Positions 1-14,200 of a stretch of DNA of 64,000 bases are shown here, piece by piece. This stretch comes from Prunella strophiata (Eukaryota; Chordata; Aves; Passeriformes; Prunellidae). Both the position numbers and the translations under genes were made by a program. The stretch lies in NCBI GenBank assembly GCA_036583965.1, contig JAZBQD010000014.1, positions 43,705,490 to 43,769,489 on the forward strand. Reading direction: 5' to 3'. The stretch's first letter is position 1, and each line of letters starts with the position of its first letter. The notes under the pieces were generated by a model. That model had not been told where the DNA came from and searched no databases. It was given only the letters and a program-made list of their open reading frames with translations.

Positions 1-3000
1 TTGTGTCCCGTGACTCTCCCATCTTTTTATATCTGTGTCTCAAAACCTTACCTTTCAAGGCAACTTTTTAAGAAAATGATGTAATTATACACTTAAATCC
101 AGAAAAGTATCTGTGAGAATGCATCTTGTAGTTAATACCTAGACCCACGTCCTAGCAGTGAAATGTTTCATGAGAGAATTTCCCAAGGCTTTTTTCCTAA
201 GAGGAGTTTCTCCTAGGATGACTGTTAACACCACTGATGCTTTATGTATTGGTCTGTTTGGAAGCAGTGCTTTAGTAGTACTTCAGTAGATTATGAAACT
301 TGCAATAGTTCCTCTGCATAGGGTTGAATTTCAGCTTTAGGCATTGTCTTTTTACTCTTCATGCAGTACTATAATAAATTATTGTCACATCAACACTGTT
401 TCTCCTGACTGCAGTTTGAATGCCTAACAGTAATTAGGGTTATCCACAGAGTTTTAAATACACTTGGATCTAACCTGCATGACATCTGAACCTGTTGGTA
501 AAATCCAAAAGGCATAGTTTCCTCCATGCCTAAAAGCCACAGCTTTCATGTGTACTTGGAACCATCATGGTCTCTTAGCAAAGTGTGTTGCCACGTATTT
601 TGCACATAAAGCTTTTCAGACTTTCTCTGTCCTTAGATCTCTCTAGGGTTGTAGGCATGTTGTCCTGTAGCTGTGATCATTCCCAAAACTACAGACACAT
701 GGTGATAATGGTACCCATTTTATATTGGTGTGTAGTCTAAACTCTTCACTTTTAGGAAGTGCAAGATAAAATACATTCACAATTTCACACTTTGAATAAG
801 AGACAAGCTGGCCTCTTTCTATTTTCAGTTCTTCCTGTTTACTCATTGTGACTTGATTTTCTTCCAAATATAGAAAATGTAAATCCAAATATACCATCAT
901 GTAGTCTTAATTAATACCAATTTACATTCAAATATATAAGTGAGGTGCAAAGCAAAGAAACATGCACACACACCCCCTAAGCTAATATAAAGTAGTGACA
1001 TTCAGAACAGCATTCTGGTGCCTTCAATTGCTCCTTAAACACAAGAATTCAGAAACAAGAATGAAGGTTTTTCTGTGCAAGCTCCTCAAGTGAGCAGAAT
1101 AGGAAGGAGTATTGGGTTCTAGATACAGGAAGATCTTGGACTCAGTAACCCAAGGAAGGTTAAGACTGACTTTGACTTTTTGCTGAAAGTACAGTATATT
1201 AGATCTGAAGCTTCCTTCACTGAATTTCAGGAAGATCTCTTAATACTGAATAGCTGAGAGGTAAACTGCCAGGCATATTGTTAATAAATGGAAATCACTA
1301 CATCATGTATGTGTGCAATAATGAAGCTTGAGGAGTTCTAAACTCTACTAAGGAAGCAAGTAACACTGCCAGCATGCTTTTCATCAAATGTTAGGTTAGG
1401 GCTCAATGGCAGTCCAAAAAAAAAATAAAAGAGCAAAACAAAAAGATTAGTGCCACTTCATAAAATCAGAGTTGGTCTTCTTCTCAAATACCATATTCAA
1501 TGCTGGTTTTAAAAAAAGATAGAAACTAGAATTTGACAGAGGACCAGTTTGACTTTGTCCATGACTTTGGTTTGGAAATATTTGATAGCTTATAAGAATT
1601 AAGATTTAAGTGAAGTGATTAGACAGCCAGCTTCCAACTTTCATTTCATTACACCATGTAACATAGTAGTGGAACTCACTGCCATGAGACTTTTTTCACG
1701 GTCATGGGGTCAAAAGGATTTGACTTACATGTGGAACAAATACTTTAAAACTGTTAAAGTCTCTGTTCAGAAATATCCTCAAATACAAAACAAAACTGAC
1801 ATTGTTCTGACCTAATACAGTACTTTTTCCAGAGTTCCAGTAGCTGAAGCACATTGATGTATCTTTCTAGTCTGCTGCTTCTGCCTCGCTGCTTTCCCCA
1901 TAGGGTTTGGTTTTGTCAGCATGAAGCAGTAGCTCAGTACAGACTTTTAAGCTGACCCAGTGTTGTTCCTCCATGCTCTTTTTCTCCAAGCATGAAGTAG
2001 GTGACATTGGAAAAGAAGCATAAAAATGAACCTTCTTCTGTGCAGAATTGGCATTTAGAATTTTTTACCTTAAATCACCTTCCTTTAACAGTTTTCTTAA
2101 TTCTGAACTTCTGTTGATCAGCAGTGTGTGTAGTTTTTGTATTAGAAAAATGCACCTAATGCCTAAAACACATTCTAAAGGGACTTTCAGGAATAGGATT
2201 TTTGCACTTGGCTTCCTGAATAATCATAAGTCTCAGTTCTTTGTTGACAAGATAACAAAGCATTTCTAGGTGAGAAATTCAAAGCACAAGCATTAGATAA
2301 CCATTACATTAGATAGCATAAGTATCCTGTTCTGCCTCCTTGAATAAAAAGTTGTTATCTAGAGCACCCCCAATACAGCTCCCTCATTGTGGAAAAAAAA
2401 AAAAAAAAAAAAAAACAAACAAACCAAAATTTGTCAATAAAGTCTCTTTATAACTTTAAGGATGGAGGGATTTACTGCTGTCCATGCCTACCCTCCCCTA
2501 CTCTAATCAGCATGGCTTCAGATTTCCACCTGAATCCCATCAGTGCTGAGGAGCAAGGGAGAATGTTAACGAGGCTCCTAATTTAGATCAGGCCAAGAGG
2601 GTGCAATTAGTGTGCAAAGCTCAAGCAATGCAGTGCTGCTTTTGTCAGTTTGGTATCATAAAGCAGGAACTGGTGTTGGTGGCTCTGGGCCAGACAGGTG
2701 AGATTGTGTAGCCTTGTTATCAAAAGAGAGAAGAATAGAAAATGCCTTGTAGAACACCTTCCTGTTTTTAGAAAAACCACAGAGTTTTCTTCTGATAGGT
2801 TCATGTTCAAGCTGTATGTTGGTTTGGAGTTATTTTTAACACTTTGAGGCCCTACCTTAGGCTTGCAAGCTGAATTCTGGTTTTAGAGTATAAATAATAT
2901 GGCCCTGATTGTAGAGAAATTTACACTAAATGAGAGACTTTTTTATTTTTTAATAATGTCAAAAACTCATGTTTTTCTGCAAATACCTACTTACTAGATT

Positions 3001-6000
3001 TTGTCTCTTCTATTTTCAAAACAGCTTGAAAATTGTTCAAATATGTTCTGGGTCATAGGACCTCTCATCTATTGAAATGGCTAACACAGTAGTGTCTACA
3101 AAATCACTAGGAGATGTCCTTTTATCTGTCCTTGGGGAAGAAGGGATATGGAAGGGGGATAAGGATGATTAGCTTAATTGATTATAAATGGTATTACTCA
3201 TACTGTGCCTGTGCAGCACTTGTTAAAACCACTGCAGCTATGAGACACAGGAGTAATTTTAGTCCATGCTTAGTAGGCTCCCACTATGTTTTTGGCACAT
3301 TCAGGTTACTACTCTCAGCAGAGCAATAGAAAGGACTGTAAATATAAAGAACTATATGTACCTACATAGGTGATCTCTGGAAGAAATTGTAAACACTTTA
3401 TCTTTGGCTTCTGGGTCACTGTGTTTTCTGGGATAGCCCTTCTTTAATCTGCAGAGATGACTGACTGTAGCATGGGAAGGTGAGCTGTGTTTAAAATTCT
3501 AAAATATCATGGTTTATATCTGGCTTTCCTAAGCAATTTAATAAGTGCTACTATGAGTGTTTCTATTTTATTTTCCATCTGCAGTGTCAATATGATGATA
3601 TATTCCATCACTCTTCTGCTATTGCTCTTCTATAAAAATATTTCAAATAATATTCTTCCAAATGTTCTATCTTAAAATAACTGGTATTTGATAGCTGGTT
3701 GCTTCTTTTTAGTATAGATTACAAAACCATTTTTAGGTGTCCTTAAAATGCTCATCCTCAGCAGCTTTGTTTATCTTACAGATCTTAACAGGGTGAGGGT
3801 TGTCTCCTGTATCTGTTGAAGGCAATTTAAAAAAATTACTACACTGCTTCCTTCTTTACAGAAAAAAAAGTGTAAAGGGGAGGATTTAATCACTTTTAAT
3901 GTAGATGACTTTATTTCTTGTATCTGTGCTGGTATCTGTAAAACATATCCTAGAAGGAATAAGGAAAATGAGGAAATAGTCCATTTAAAGACAGCAATAT
4001 TTTTTAGGCTGAAGAGTTGTACAGGTTTGAGAAACAACATTCCATTACTGTCAGGCTAACCCTGACCCTCCTGTGCATTCAGACAGACAAAATGTGTGCT
4101 TATGCATGCATTTAATGGATGTGACAGGTAATGCAGCAAGCAAAGAGTTGCAGAAGTTGTGGCAGTAGAATGTGATAAAAGCGTGTGAAACATTTAACCA
4201 ACCCAGTCAGGGAATGTGGGTCACAGTGGCTTGAAGAAATACCACAGTTACTAATATGAGAAGTTTCCTGTCTGATGAATAGGATGCTCCAGAGAATCAA
4301 AAGCAGCTCTGAGGTTTTAAGTTCATGAAAGGCAACAACTATGAGCCTACTTCAATGAATAGGGTTCATGATCCATGAAAATTCAGTTTTATCAATATCC
4401 AGTTGAAGAGAATTAGAAGGCATCCAAATTTAGATACTGCATCAAGCTCAGTGCAGTGCAACAAAAACTGTCACTTGGTTGCAGGAGTAAAGATGCATTA
4501 TTTTAACTGCTTATGTGGAGGCAAAGGATGTAGATGTGTTCTGTTCAAAGAACAGATGTGGCTATGGAAGAAGGAGGGTCCCAAAATAGAACCAAAAGGC
4601 ATATTAAAGACTCTGTGGGTATACTGTGAAGTTCCAAGGCACTAAATTGTAATTTTAGAGTGGGATAGAACTGCTTGTACCATGTTTTCTTAACTGAAGA
4701 ATCAGTGTTTTATATCTGAAAATTATGAACCTTTTTCGGTAGTACAAGTTTGTACTGATGTTCAAATGCTCAGGAAAGGAAGATAAACTAAAGGAGGATA
4801 CAGTTCTACAAAAGACCTCACTTGAGACGTATTTGATGTGTGAATTTGATTAGGTGGCAAAGAGCCATCTGCCCACGGAGCCTGGAGCCATGAGGGTGCA
4901 TATAAAATGAAATGACTGAGCAGCATATGGCAGTTAGGAAAGATGAGAACATGCAGTACTTGGATGCGCTGCTTTTGAGTTCATGAACCATGTATCTGGA
5001 ATGAATGATTGTAGTCCTTGAAATTATGTTCTTTCCAAGAAAGTTTTTGAAAATTTGTCAGCTAGGTTTATTTTCATCTGCTGCAGCATAACATTTTAAA
5101 GATTTTTTTTACTGTGGGAGGCTTTCACAGGAAAAGCTTAACTGAGGAAACTTGGTTAATTAAAATCTGGAACACAGTTCTGTAGCAAGGGTGGATTCTC
5201 TGTGAGTCCCAAGCCTGTGACATCCCAGAGAATACAGGGCCCCAAGGCCTTATTCATGTTCATATCTAATTTAGCTGAAGCTGCTGGAGAATGTCCAGAA
5301 TTCTCTTCATTCACTGCAAAATTTAGGTCAAGCCCATGATTAAGTACTTGAGTTCAGGACAAAGTAGCCCTTAAAAAACTTTCACCTTTTTTCACTCTTG
5401 TGTTATTTGTGCTAGGATATTGGATTTTGTACTGTATTGCACACCTTTGAAATGGCAAACTGGTTGACAGGAATGTACTCGGCTCTCTTGATCTGAATGT
5501 GGTAGGAGCACTGCACGCAGATTACTTTGCACCTTTAATAAAGGGGCAAGGAGTAATTATTATAACAGCATTGTCTGAATGCAATTTCACTGCTTCCAGG
5601 TGCTGGGAGCCAGTGGAGAAGGGAAGAAGGCAAGCAGGGCAAAGGGATGAGTAAGCCAAATATCCATCCAGAATAAGTGTATATCAGTTATGCTAAACAT
5701 TTTCAGGTTTCCTTCTACATATTCTCCTCTTCACTGTACTTTAGATCAGAGTTTATGTGGATTTAATTTATGTGGTTGCCTGGAATATGTAGATGTAATA
5801 TGTCTAACTGTATGGATTTCATTCAATCATGTAGAAGTATAACGTAGATTATATTAATGCAAATGAGGTTCACTACATCTTTATGGTGTCTTCATGCTTT
5901 AACTGGCTTTTCCTGGGACACAATGATACCTGTCTGTTAGAAGAACTATTTTTTGTAAACTTTCTACATATGTAGATTCTGACATGAGAGACTTGAATGT

Positions 6001-8260
6001 AGACAGCACTGTGGATTTGTGGAAATTAAGCGAATCTTTTCTGGGTAGGAAAGGAAGGAGAGCTTCAGATGTGGGAAGAAAATAAGTAAGAAAAATGGCA
6101 GGTGAGACAGATAATTTTGGTATAGTAGAGTTCAGCATCAGAATAAGGGACAAAAGGGAGCAAAATAGATTGACAAAAAAACCACATACATGAACACATA
6201 TGCCTGTAGCATGAATTCCCTTCTATTTAAAGAAGGCTTTTATAAGAAATGAGTTATTTTGCGTATTGCAGTGAATATTTGTTTTTTACATTCAACTCTG
6301 AACTCAGTTATCTGATTCTTCTCAGGGTACTAGACTTCACAGCAACACAGTAAACATGGATAAAACTCAGCATTTTTTTGAAAAATAAGGTCACAAATGA
6401 CTTCTCAGTCTATCCTTTATGTCACCAGTTACTTGTTCAAGAGTACTTTAGCCAATAACTAACTTAAAAGATCTAATGATGTACCTGAAAGCCGGTCTTA
6501 AACTCACTTCAGTGATGTCCTGTCTCTTCTTCCCCCATGGAATTGTACTATTGTACTAGAGCTTTCTGCAGTTTTTACTAGCTGTTGGGATGACAAAGTC
6601 CTCCTGTCTATCTTCACTTCACCAGTGATATGATTTATGTTGAAGGGTTTTTCCTTTTTCATAACTTGCTATTGGTTCTTCTGCCAATAATGAACACTTC
6701 CTCCTTAGATTTCTGACTCTCAGATATGTATAGCTTTCTGTTCTGTGGTTTTTTTATGTGTGCAATCCAGTCTGCAGAGCAGCTTCAGAATGTTCCATTG
6801 TAACTACACCTTACCTGTAAGATGCTTTTTTTAAAAAACAACATTGCTTTCCAGCTATGCCCTTCATTCAGTTATTCGGTTCAATTACTTTTCCACTTGT
6901 ATTGTCATGGACTAAATTTAGTGTTTAAATAAAGGCCTGGGTTTCCAACTGAAGGAGACTTTACTTGTTCATGTTTTTCCTTCAGTAAGCTGCTAGTAAT
7001 GTGAATTGTTCTGTTATCTTCTGTCTTACTTAGCTCATCTATTTTTAATTAATAGAAAAAATATAAAATGTTTAAAAATGGAAACAACCCTAGCAAGCCA
7101 AAGTGAACAACTAATAAAAAAGTTCATCTTCTGTTTTGTTCTAAAATTACTTGTATTAATAATGAATAAGGAATTTAATTCCAAAATCTGCTGACTGGGC
7201 ACTTTCCTGACATCCTCTGTTTCTCTCTATTCCTGCAATATATTTGGTATAGTTCCTTCACATAATATGAACGAGTTAAATTGAATTCACTGAGATTATT
7301 AAAATATATATGGTCATTATTAAATGAATTGTAGAAAAACCAGCAATGAATCACACAGGTTAATGTTTGCTGCCACATTTTGTTGACAGATATATCATGC
7401 TTGGGCTTCAGCTGCTGAGAGAGGCCAAGAAACTATATTTCAAATGTCTAGATATATTCCTTTGGAGAATACTCAAGTATGAGTTTCATACATGCCTCCA
7501 GTCTAAGTGATAAGTGCATTATTCATTCATAAGTGGTTTTAAAATAAGTATTTTGTGCCACAGTATTATGATAGGCAGTATTTTTTATGTTGCTATCTTA
7601 AAAGGCTTATTAGATGTTCCATTGCTTTTTTCTTTCTTTTTTCCCTCCTCCTTTCTAAGGGTTTCAGAGTTCATTGTGGGAACCTGCTGATGTTTGGCAG
7701 AAGATACTTTAAAATCATACCTTCAGTTCTAAAATAGAAAGTAGTGTGGTGAGGAATCTCTGTAATATTTGTACATGAATTCAAAGATACTATCTTAAGC
7801 TTATGCATTTCATCTATTGTACTGCAATTCACACAGAAACAAAAATAAGCTCAATGTCCCTTCTAGTAAAAACAAGCTAACAAGCAGATGGTTACTCCAT
7901 ATTTTGATTTATATTTCTATAGATCTATAGTAAGGCTGTTTCCCAAATGTTCATATTTCTTACTAGCACTACTACTGCTGAATACTGGTTTAGGGAAACT
8001 GCATTTCAGCTTAAATTTCAGTTACAGGAGGGAACTGAAAGAGTTGGAGGAGCCTTAGTAGGCTCTTATCATTTACATGGCATGAGTAGTTTGTTAAAAA
8101 ACAGGAAAGCAAAGAAGCCACCTGGCTGAGGAGAAATGCCAGATAGCTGGTCATTCACCTGTACTGGTTTCCCAGCCTACTTGTCTCATCCAGAGACAGT
8201 AGCTCATGTGTCACTTAGTAAAATTGTCATTGATACCATTAATTTTCAAATAGAGTCACA
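1..8260. other. Gene-free AT-rich stretch
   Basis: I see no gene here. The open frames are short (under about 90 codons), occur on both strands, and have no recognisable domain or splice-linked partners. The only simple-sequence feature of note is an A-tract of 23 bases at 2393-2415 followed by CAAA units. The base composition looks like ordinary avian intergenic or intronic DNA. Small exons of an unseen gene cannot be excluded by eye. Confidence 0.6.
2393..2415. repeat. Poly(A) tract, 23 bases
   Basis: An uninterrupted run of 23 A is followed by CAAACAAACC. It could be a mononucleotide microsatellite or the tail of an old retroposed sequence. No recognisable retroposed body lies upstream. 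A chance frame at 2389-2586 starts in this tract and is not a gene. Confidence 0.85.
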
Positions 8261-8269
8261 ACAGAACTG

Positions 8270-9420
8270 AAGCAGTGAGAAATGAGAAGTTGGAGCTCAT
8301 GGGAAGTGGTCAAGAGCAAAACAGGCAATTCTTCAAAAAAGCAGTGATAAAGGCATTCTTGCCAACTACTTCAAAGTGGAATAAAATTAGGAGTGAGCTA
8401 AGAGCCAAACTTAGGAAATCTTACCCAATGGTTAAAAAAAGAGGGGCAGAACCTTGACCAGTTTTCTAAGTGTAATTAGCACAAGAATACAGAGGCAAGA
8501 TCAAAAGATCAGCCAATCGATCAAGAAAATTGTATGTGTTGTATAAAGCTTGGAAAAAAAGGAGTATGTTAATAGGGTAAAACTAGGGAGCAAGTTGATC
8601 CACCCTTCAACAGGGAGGAGTCTTCAGTGCAGCAGCTGGAAAGGCTGAAGTGTTTCATCCTTGGCAGAATGGGCCCTCACTATCAAAGCCAACTGCAATG
8701 CTAGTAACAACCCATCAGAGTGAAAGCTGGGAAAGAAAGGGGTAGGGAATGCTTCACTTGGTTAGATGTTGTTAAAGAGGTTGGGCCTTGCAGAGTACAT
8801 AAAGAACCTAAGCAATTTTAGGACCTGTCTGTGAGAATTTGCATTTACAAGTATACACTCAGATTCTGGTTTTAAAAAGTTGGAGCTAAGGAATTTCAGA
8901 CCTGTGGTTTAAAAAAAAAAATCCGGGAACAAACATATCAAACAAAGATGTGAGATGTAAAACAAAATTAATATAGACTCTAATCAATGTAATGCCTTTC
9001 TGTACAAGGCTGTAGCTCTTACACATAAAGGAGAGGTGGTAGATGTCATTTATCTTGACTTTGTTAAGATTTGTGCTATAGTGACATAGTAACAATATAA
9101 ATGCTACTTCTGTAACCCAAGTGAAAATTTTGGGGGAAAACTGCTTTTAACACTTCACAGACAAAGTGATGTGTGTACAGAGTGGGGATCTGCAGAGATC
9201 TGTCATGAATGAGATACTGGTTTATAGTCTCTTTAAAACCTTGGATGGTGGAATGGAAAATATGCTTGTGAAAACTTGTGAATAATGAGCATCATAGGAC
9301 ACCAGCTGTCTTGGCTTTTCATCTGATACTGCTGAATATTGAATGGGCATAAGAATAGCTCTTCCTTTCCTGATTGTTCCTGAGCTAATCTGTTACCTCC
9401 AATGACCTCTGCAAGTACCT
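8270..9420 (+). mobile_element. Probable decayed CR1/L3-like LINE fragment
   Basis: The block at about 9021-9080 resembles the CR1-family reverse transcriptase segment that encodes a 'VDV.YLDF.KAFD' type motif: the nucleotide string for DVIYLDFVK is preserved, after which the frame degrades. Flanking text (about 8270-9000 and 9200-9420) has the purine-rich look of CR1 ORF2 but is too diverged to align by eye. No intact frame remains. The orientation follows the motif, on the + strand. The outer limits are a guess and only the ~60-bp core is well supported. Confidence 0.42.
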
Positions 9421-10900
9421 TCTGCTCAGCCCGTGCTTCTTCCATGCTGGCATAGGCTGCACCAGTTGAACTTGTCTGTGCTCAAGACTTATGTGTCTTT
9501 GTCCTATGGGGACAATAGCAAGGTGATTGATACCTACACAGAAAATTTTAATAAAGGTTTTCCAGATGAAAATGAGACTGAAACCCCTAAATCTGGTTTT
9601 ACACACCTGACCATTTTTGCCTGTGTGATCTAAGTGTTCAGGAGATTCTGTATCTCTGTCCCAGAGAATGGTAGAACTGATGTTTGGTTCATGAACACTT
9701 TAACATTTCAGAAAGTGAGCCTTTAAATCTGGGTGGGGTAAGTTGCTTTGGTTTGTGAAGAGGGAGCTGGTTGTATTGGGGGGAGTGTTTTGTTTGTGGA
9801 GTCTTCAAAGCTCCTGTCTAGCAAAACAAGACTCTCTTTTCCTTGGAGGCAAGTTATAAGATCTTCAGAGGTCATAATTGTCCTCTGTCTTTCAAGGCTA
9901 TGTTAAAGCCTGGGGCCATAGACAGTATTTCCCACAACTCCCAAAAAGTTCCATTATGCCTCTAGCTGTGATGCTCCTCTAAGTATCAATAACCTGCCAT
10001 CACTATAAATACCACAACTATAAAACACTTCAGTGTTCTTAGATTGAGGACAACCCCGTCTTTGCCTGGGTTTATGCTCCTTTACAGCAGGCCACTGGTG
10101 CTCTGGTGAAGTGTTTGGGGAAGACATCTGTTGCCAATGTAGTAAATGCCAAAGCTGAAATCCCTACTTTCAGGGCTTGTGTTCAGCCTCTTCAGTCTGC
10201 CAACATGAAGTTTATCAGCATGTGGGGGAAAGAAAAAAAATGAGAAAAAAAACTCTTGAGCACAAATAAGTGACAAAACTGGGGAGGGAAAGGCTCTTTA
10301 AGTATGTTCTTACATTTCAAAACTTCTCTTTAGTTGGAAAGAGAGTCTTGTGTGGGATCATCATTTAAAGAGGAGGCAACTATAGGCAATTTCCAAAGAT
10401 ACCAAGAGACAGTAAACCTGGGTGAAGTGTTGGACACGTTCATTACATTTCTTATCTAATTGTGTGATACTATCGAGCCCTATTCACTAGCAACCCAGAC
10501 ACTCTCATTATGTACAGAACCATGGTGCTAAATAACAATGTGCTAAGATGAGAAGAGTCAATGCTTGAACTGTTTTGCAGCCCATCCGCGTGTGTTTGCA
10601 GAGAAATAAGATGAAAATTTCTAGGTCTTGCTTTGATAGACCACAGTTTATAATTACAGTCACATTGCATGGGAACGTGGGCACACTGCTGGCTAGATTA
10701 GAGGAAGAGGCAGACAAGAGTGAAACATCTCTGTTATAGTTTCTCCCTAAGTGTGCTAACCTGCAACTATTTTAGAAATTTGGATGAGAATGTGCTCATG
10801 CCTTTTCTCATTTCCTCATTTTTTACAGCTCTGAAAGTACCGGTGGCTCTGCTTTGTTTCGCTTCTGGTAAATTCCTCTTTTGCTTGTCCTGTATTTATT
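9421..10900. other. No gene recognised
   Basis: Only short chance frames occur here. The part at 9440-9640 is open for 66 codons on the + strand and 73 on the minus strand, but neither product is recognisable and the same bases are open on both strands. The region may include part of another old repeat. Confidence 0.5.
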
Positions 10901-10904
10901 TCCA

Positions 10905-11265
10905 GGGGGATCACTTCACTGCGGCTGTATCCCTTTTCTCCCTTTGCCTCCCTCGAGCTCCGCACCCCTCAGCGCGGTGCGCACCTCCCTGCTGGGGCAG
11001 GCTGCCACTATCACCTCTGCTTCCTGACACACAGCTTCCTGCTTAGAAGCAGGCGGTTCACCGCCAGCTTTTATTTATTTAATAGCCCTCTTTCACACCA
11101 GTGCTCTCCAGCTTATGGTTGAAGATAGAGGCAGGGATGACAAAGCGTGGTTTACAGGGCGGAGGGGCAGCGCCGTGGCTCGGCCCCGGGCTGCGGCCTG
11201 CCAGGGCCCGGCTCTGCAAAGCGTCGCTCCCCGCGAGGAGGAGCCAGGCTGGGTTAATTATAACC
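10905..11265. promoter_or_regulatory. GC-rich, CpG-containing patch of unknown role
   Basis: The sequence changes abruptly from AT-rich flanks to a GC-rich patch with several CpGs (clusters near 10955-10990 and 11160-11240), interrupted by an AT-rich segment at about 11070-11130. Frames of 72 to 108 codons overlap it on both strands, as expected of GC-rich DNA with few stops, and none matches a family I know. It could be a small CpG island (an unannotated first exon or enhancer) or a GC-rich repeat remnant. Confidence 0.35.
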
Positions 11266-14200
11266 AACACACCAGCCCACACTGATGGCTGTACAGTGTA
11301 CAGCCCCTCCGGGAGCTGAGGTGTTCCCAGAAGGGGTGAAGTGCTTGTTGATGGCTCTTGTGAGAGCAGCCTGGCTGCCCACGCTTTTCCAGTTTTCAAT
11401 GATCACTTATAGTTAACTTCAGTGATACCAGAAATTAGGTAACTGTTTTGGAGCAGAAACTAAACATACTGAGCCACCTTCGTGGCCAAGATGTTTTCTT
11501 GAGAATTCATTATTTTAGTTATGCGTTTAATTTGATCCAGAACATAGTTTAGTTACCTAATGGATTTGCTTAGTTAGGTCTAGGCTTGATTATTAACTCA
11601 AAAGCAAGAACTGCACAGTTCGTACAGAGCTACTCAGCTCCTTAGATAGGAACCAGTTCATTTTAATTTCACGGTAGAACACATTTTCTTTCCCAAATGT
11701 TGAACTCCGTTTCAAATCTGCCAGGCCTTTTCCAGATGATAGGTAAAAGCACCTAACAATGCAGATAACAATTACTCACAAAAAGACCAGCTAATATGCA
11801 GCCTCCCAAAGCAATGTTGCTTCTAGCCCTAACCCCCTTGGAGAGAGTGAGAAAGATTAAAACATACTGCAATTTCACCCAGGTGTCCTACTCCATACTG
11901 ATATTACCCAAGACAACAAGAAATAAAAGGGGGAAATGCTGAATATGCACTTCTGAGTGATGAATGCCCTGGAGCAACAGAAACACAAGGCAGGTCCCCC
12001 AGGAGAGGAGTAGGATTAATGATCTTGATTGTTTTATAATGATCTCTGGTATGTTTTTCCTGTCATAAGGGGAAAAAAAAAGCTATTTTCTACCAAAAAA
12101 AAAAAAAAAAAAAAATTACTGTACAGCCTACCTCGTGTTAAAAGGCAAGGGCATGAAGTATAAATAACTAGGTGAGAGAATAAGTATAGAAGGAGTCCTC
12201 CATGGTTTTACTCAGGAATGTGTTCGTGACAGTTTAAGAAAAAAATTAAAAAAAAAAAAAAAATCCCACCAAAACAAATTTGCATTTAATTTAAAGGAAT
12301 TCTCACATGTATTTAATTTCACAAGTGCATAGACTCTGTCTCCAGCTGAGAAATGAAAAGCAAACTAAAGAACTCAAAAAGAGTAGGAAGTAGCTTATAT
12401 TACCTTATAAAAATACTTTTTCTTTCAGTACAGAAATTATCGTCAACACATTCTTCTCCAGGAGTGGTTCAGGCTGCTCTTAATCTTGTACAAATGTGGG
12501 CTGCCACCAAAGATGGCAGCCTTTCTGTCTTCATGTCCCCACTCCCATGTGTGTCATTACCGACACAGATAAAGTCACTAGTTATAACAGCAAGCTCTGA
12601 AATGTAATCTTGCTGTAAAAAGTCCATACCTTTTCACAAGTTCTGTTCTTAGCAGTGCTGACTCTATCCTCCTTCTTCACCACAGCACTGCTAACTGAGT
12701 TCTGTCTCTTCCTATCTTCCTGGTCCCTCCTCTTATATTACTCAAATTCATTGGATGTACCTGTGTCCTATTAAGGGCACACCTGTTCTAAATCTTAGAA
12801 ATCAGACCAGCTGCAACTCTTTAAGGGGGTAAAATTACCTTCAGTAATCTGAATTATCTCCCACACATGTGTGTCCCCGTTCTTTTCCTTGCCTTACATC
12901 AAGGGGTTATGCAACTTCAGGGTGAATCATCTTCCCCCATCCAACAGAAAATAAACAGGTTTTTAGTGAGATAGTTAGCTTTGGGGTTGCCCAAGAGATC
13001 TGACTGGAGATAGCTGGGGAGGATGGGGAAGAAACTGGTGGGTGTGTGGGGGTGACCTCATTGCTTCCATCAGCTTTAGCTGGAGCAGCATTTTTGACTG
13101 CACTCTTAGGCAGCTTCAAAACTGGAAAAGCACACAGGGAGAGTTGTTCTTTATCAATATGCTCTCTATCAATATGCTGCTGGACCAGCAGTAAAGATTT
13201 GGGGGAGGAGGAGGTGACAATAAATGTGATGGAAGAGGCAGAATTCTGAAAGGTTTGAATGCTAAAGCATATGGGATATTTGGAGAATGGGAAGCCTCCA
13301 GCTCAGCTCTTTTAGAAGAACAGAAGGAACTAGGCTCATGCATCTTCCATTATCTAGTGACTGATGAGGGTTTTTACTGAAGAAATTAAAATCTCATTCA
13401 GGTTCAACCAAAAAGTACTGTTTTCTCAGTTGCTTCAGTTCAGATATTTGCAACTGATCACAATCTGGTGGATGATGTGCTATGAAAGGTGGAGACAGCA
13501 TAAAATGCCGTGCTGAATAATTGATCACCACCCCTCCAGGCTATGTCTGTGGATGAATGCATATGCTGGTTAGGATGACTGTGTCCCTAGTTAATGCTCT
13601 TAATTGAAAAACACCTGATCTGAATCAAAATAGTGTTTTTAAAGACAACTTATTTATGTCCAAAGGTCTTTCATATTTTACAGTGTTTCTCTTTTGTGTG
13701 TGTTTTTCTGATTAAATGCAGGCACCTTTTGGCCCTTTAATTGTAGGGACATTTAGAAATTAATTATGTATTTTTTAAAACATAGTGTAAATCTTGATCA
13801 CACAAAATCAATGGAAAACCTCCTGTTCACCTTCCTACTGTACTTCTTTGTCCAATGTCTGCTGCTACCAAGTAGTTATAATTCCCTTATCTTCTTAACA
13901 GGAATTAGGGGGTGAAATAAAAGCCAATATATCAAGTCTCTGTATCTCATTCACAAAGGCAAAACAAAACAGTAAAGAGACAGAAGGCTAGACAACAATG
14001 TTGCTGAACTCAGTATGTGGCAGAGATTTCCCACCTTTAAGTCCATTCTAGAAATTTCTTGACCTTTCATAAGAATCACAGTAGGATAGGAAACTTTATC
14101 TGAAAATAGCTCAGAGTCCTAAACAAATAAAAATTTTAATGCAACTGATATTATGCACATGGTTCCTTCTGAAATTTACTTCAGACTCTGGAAGAAGAGG

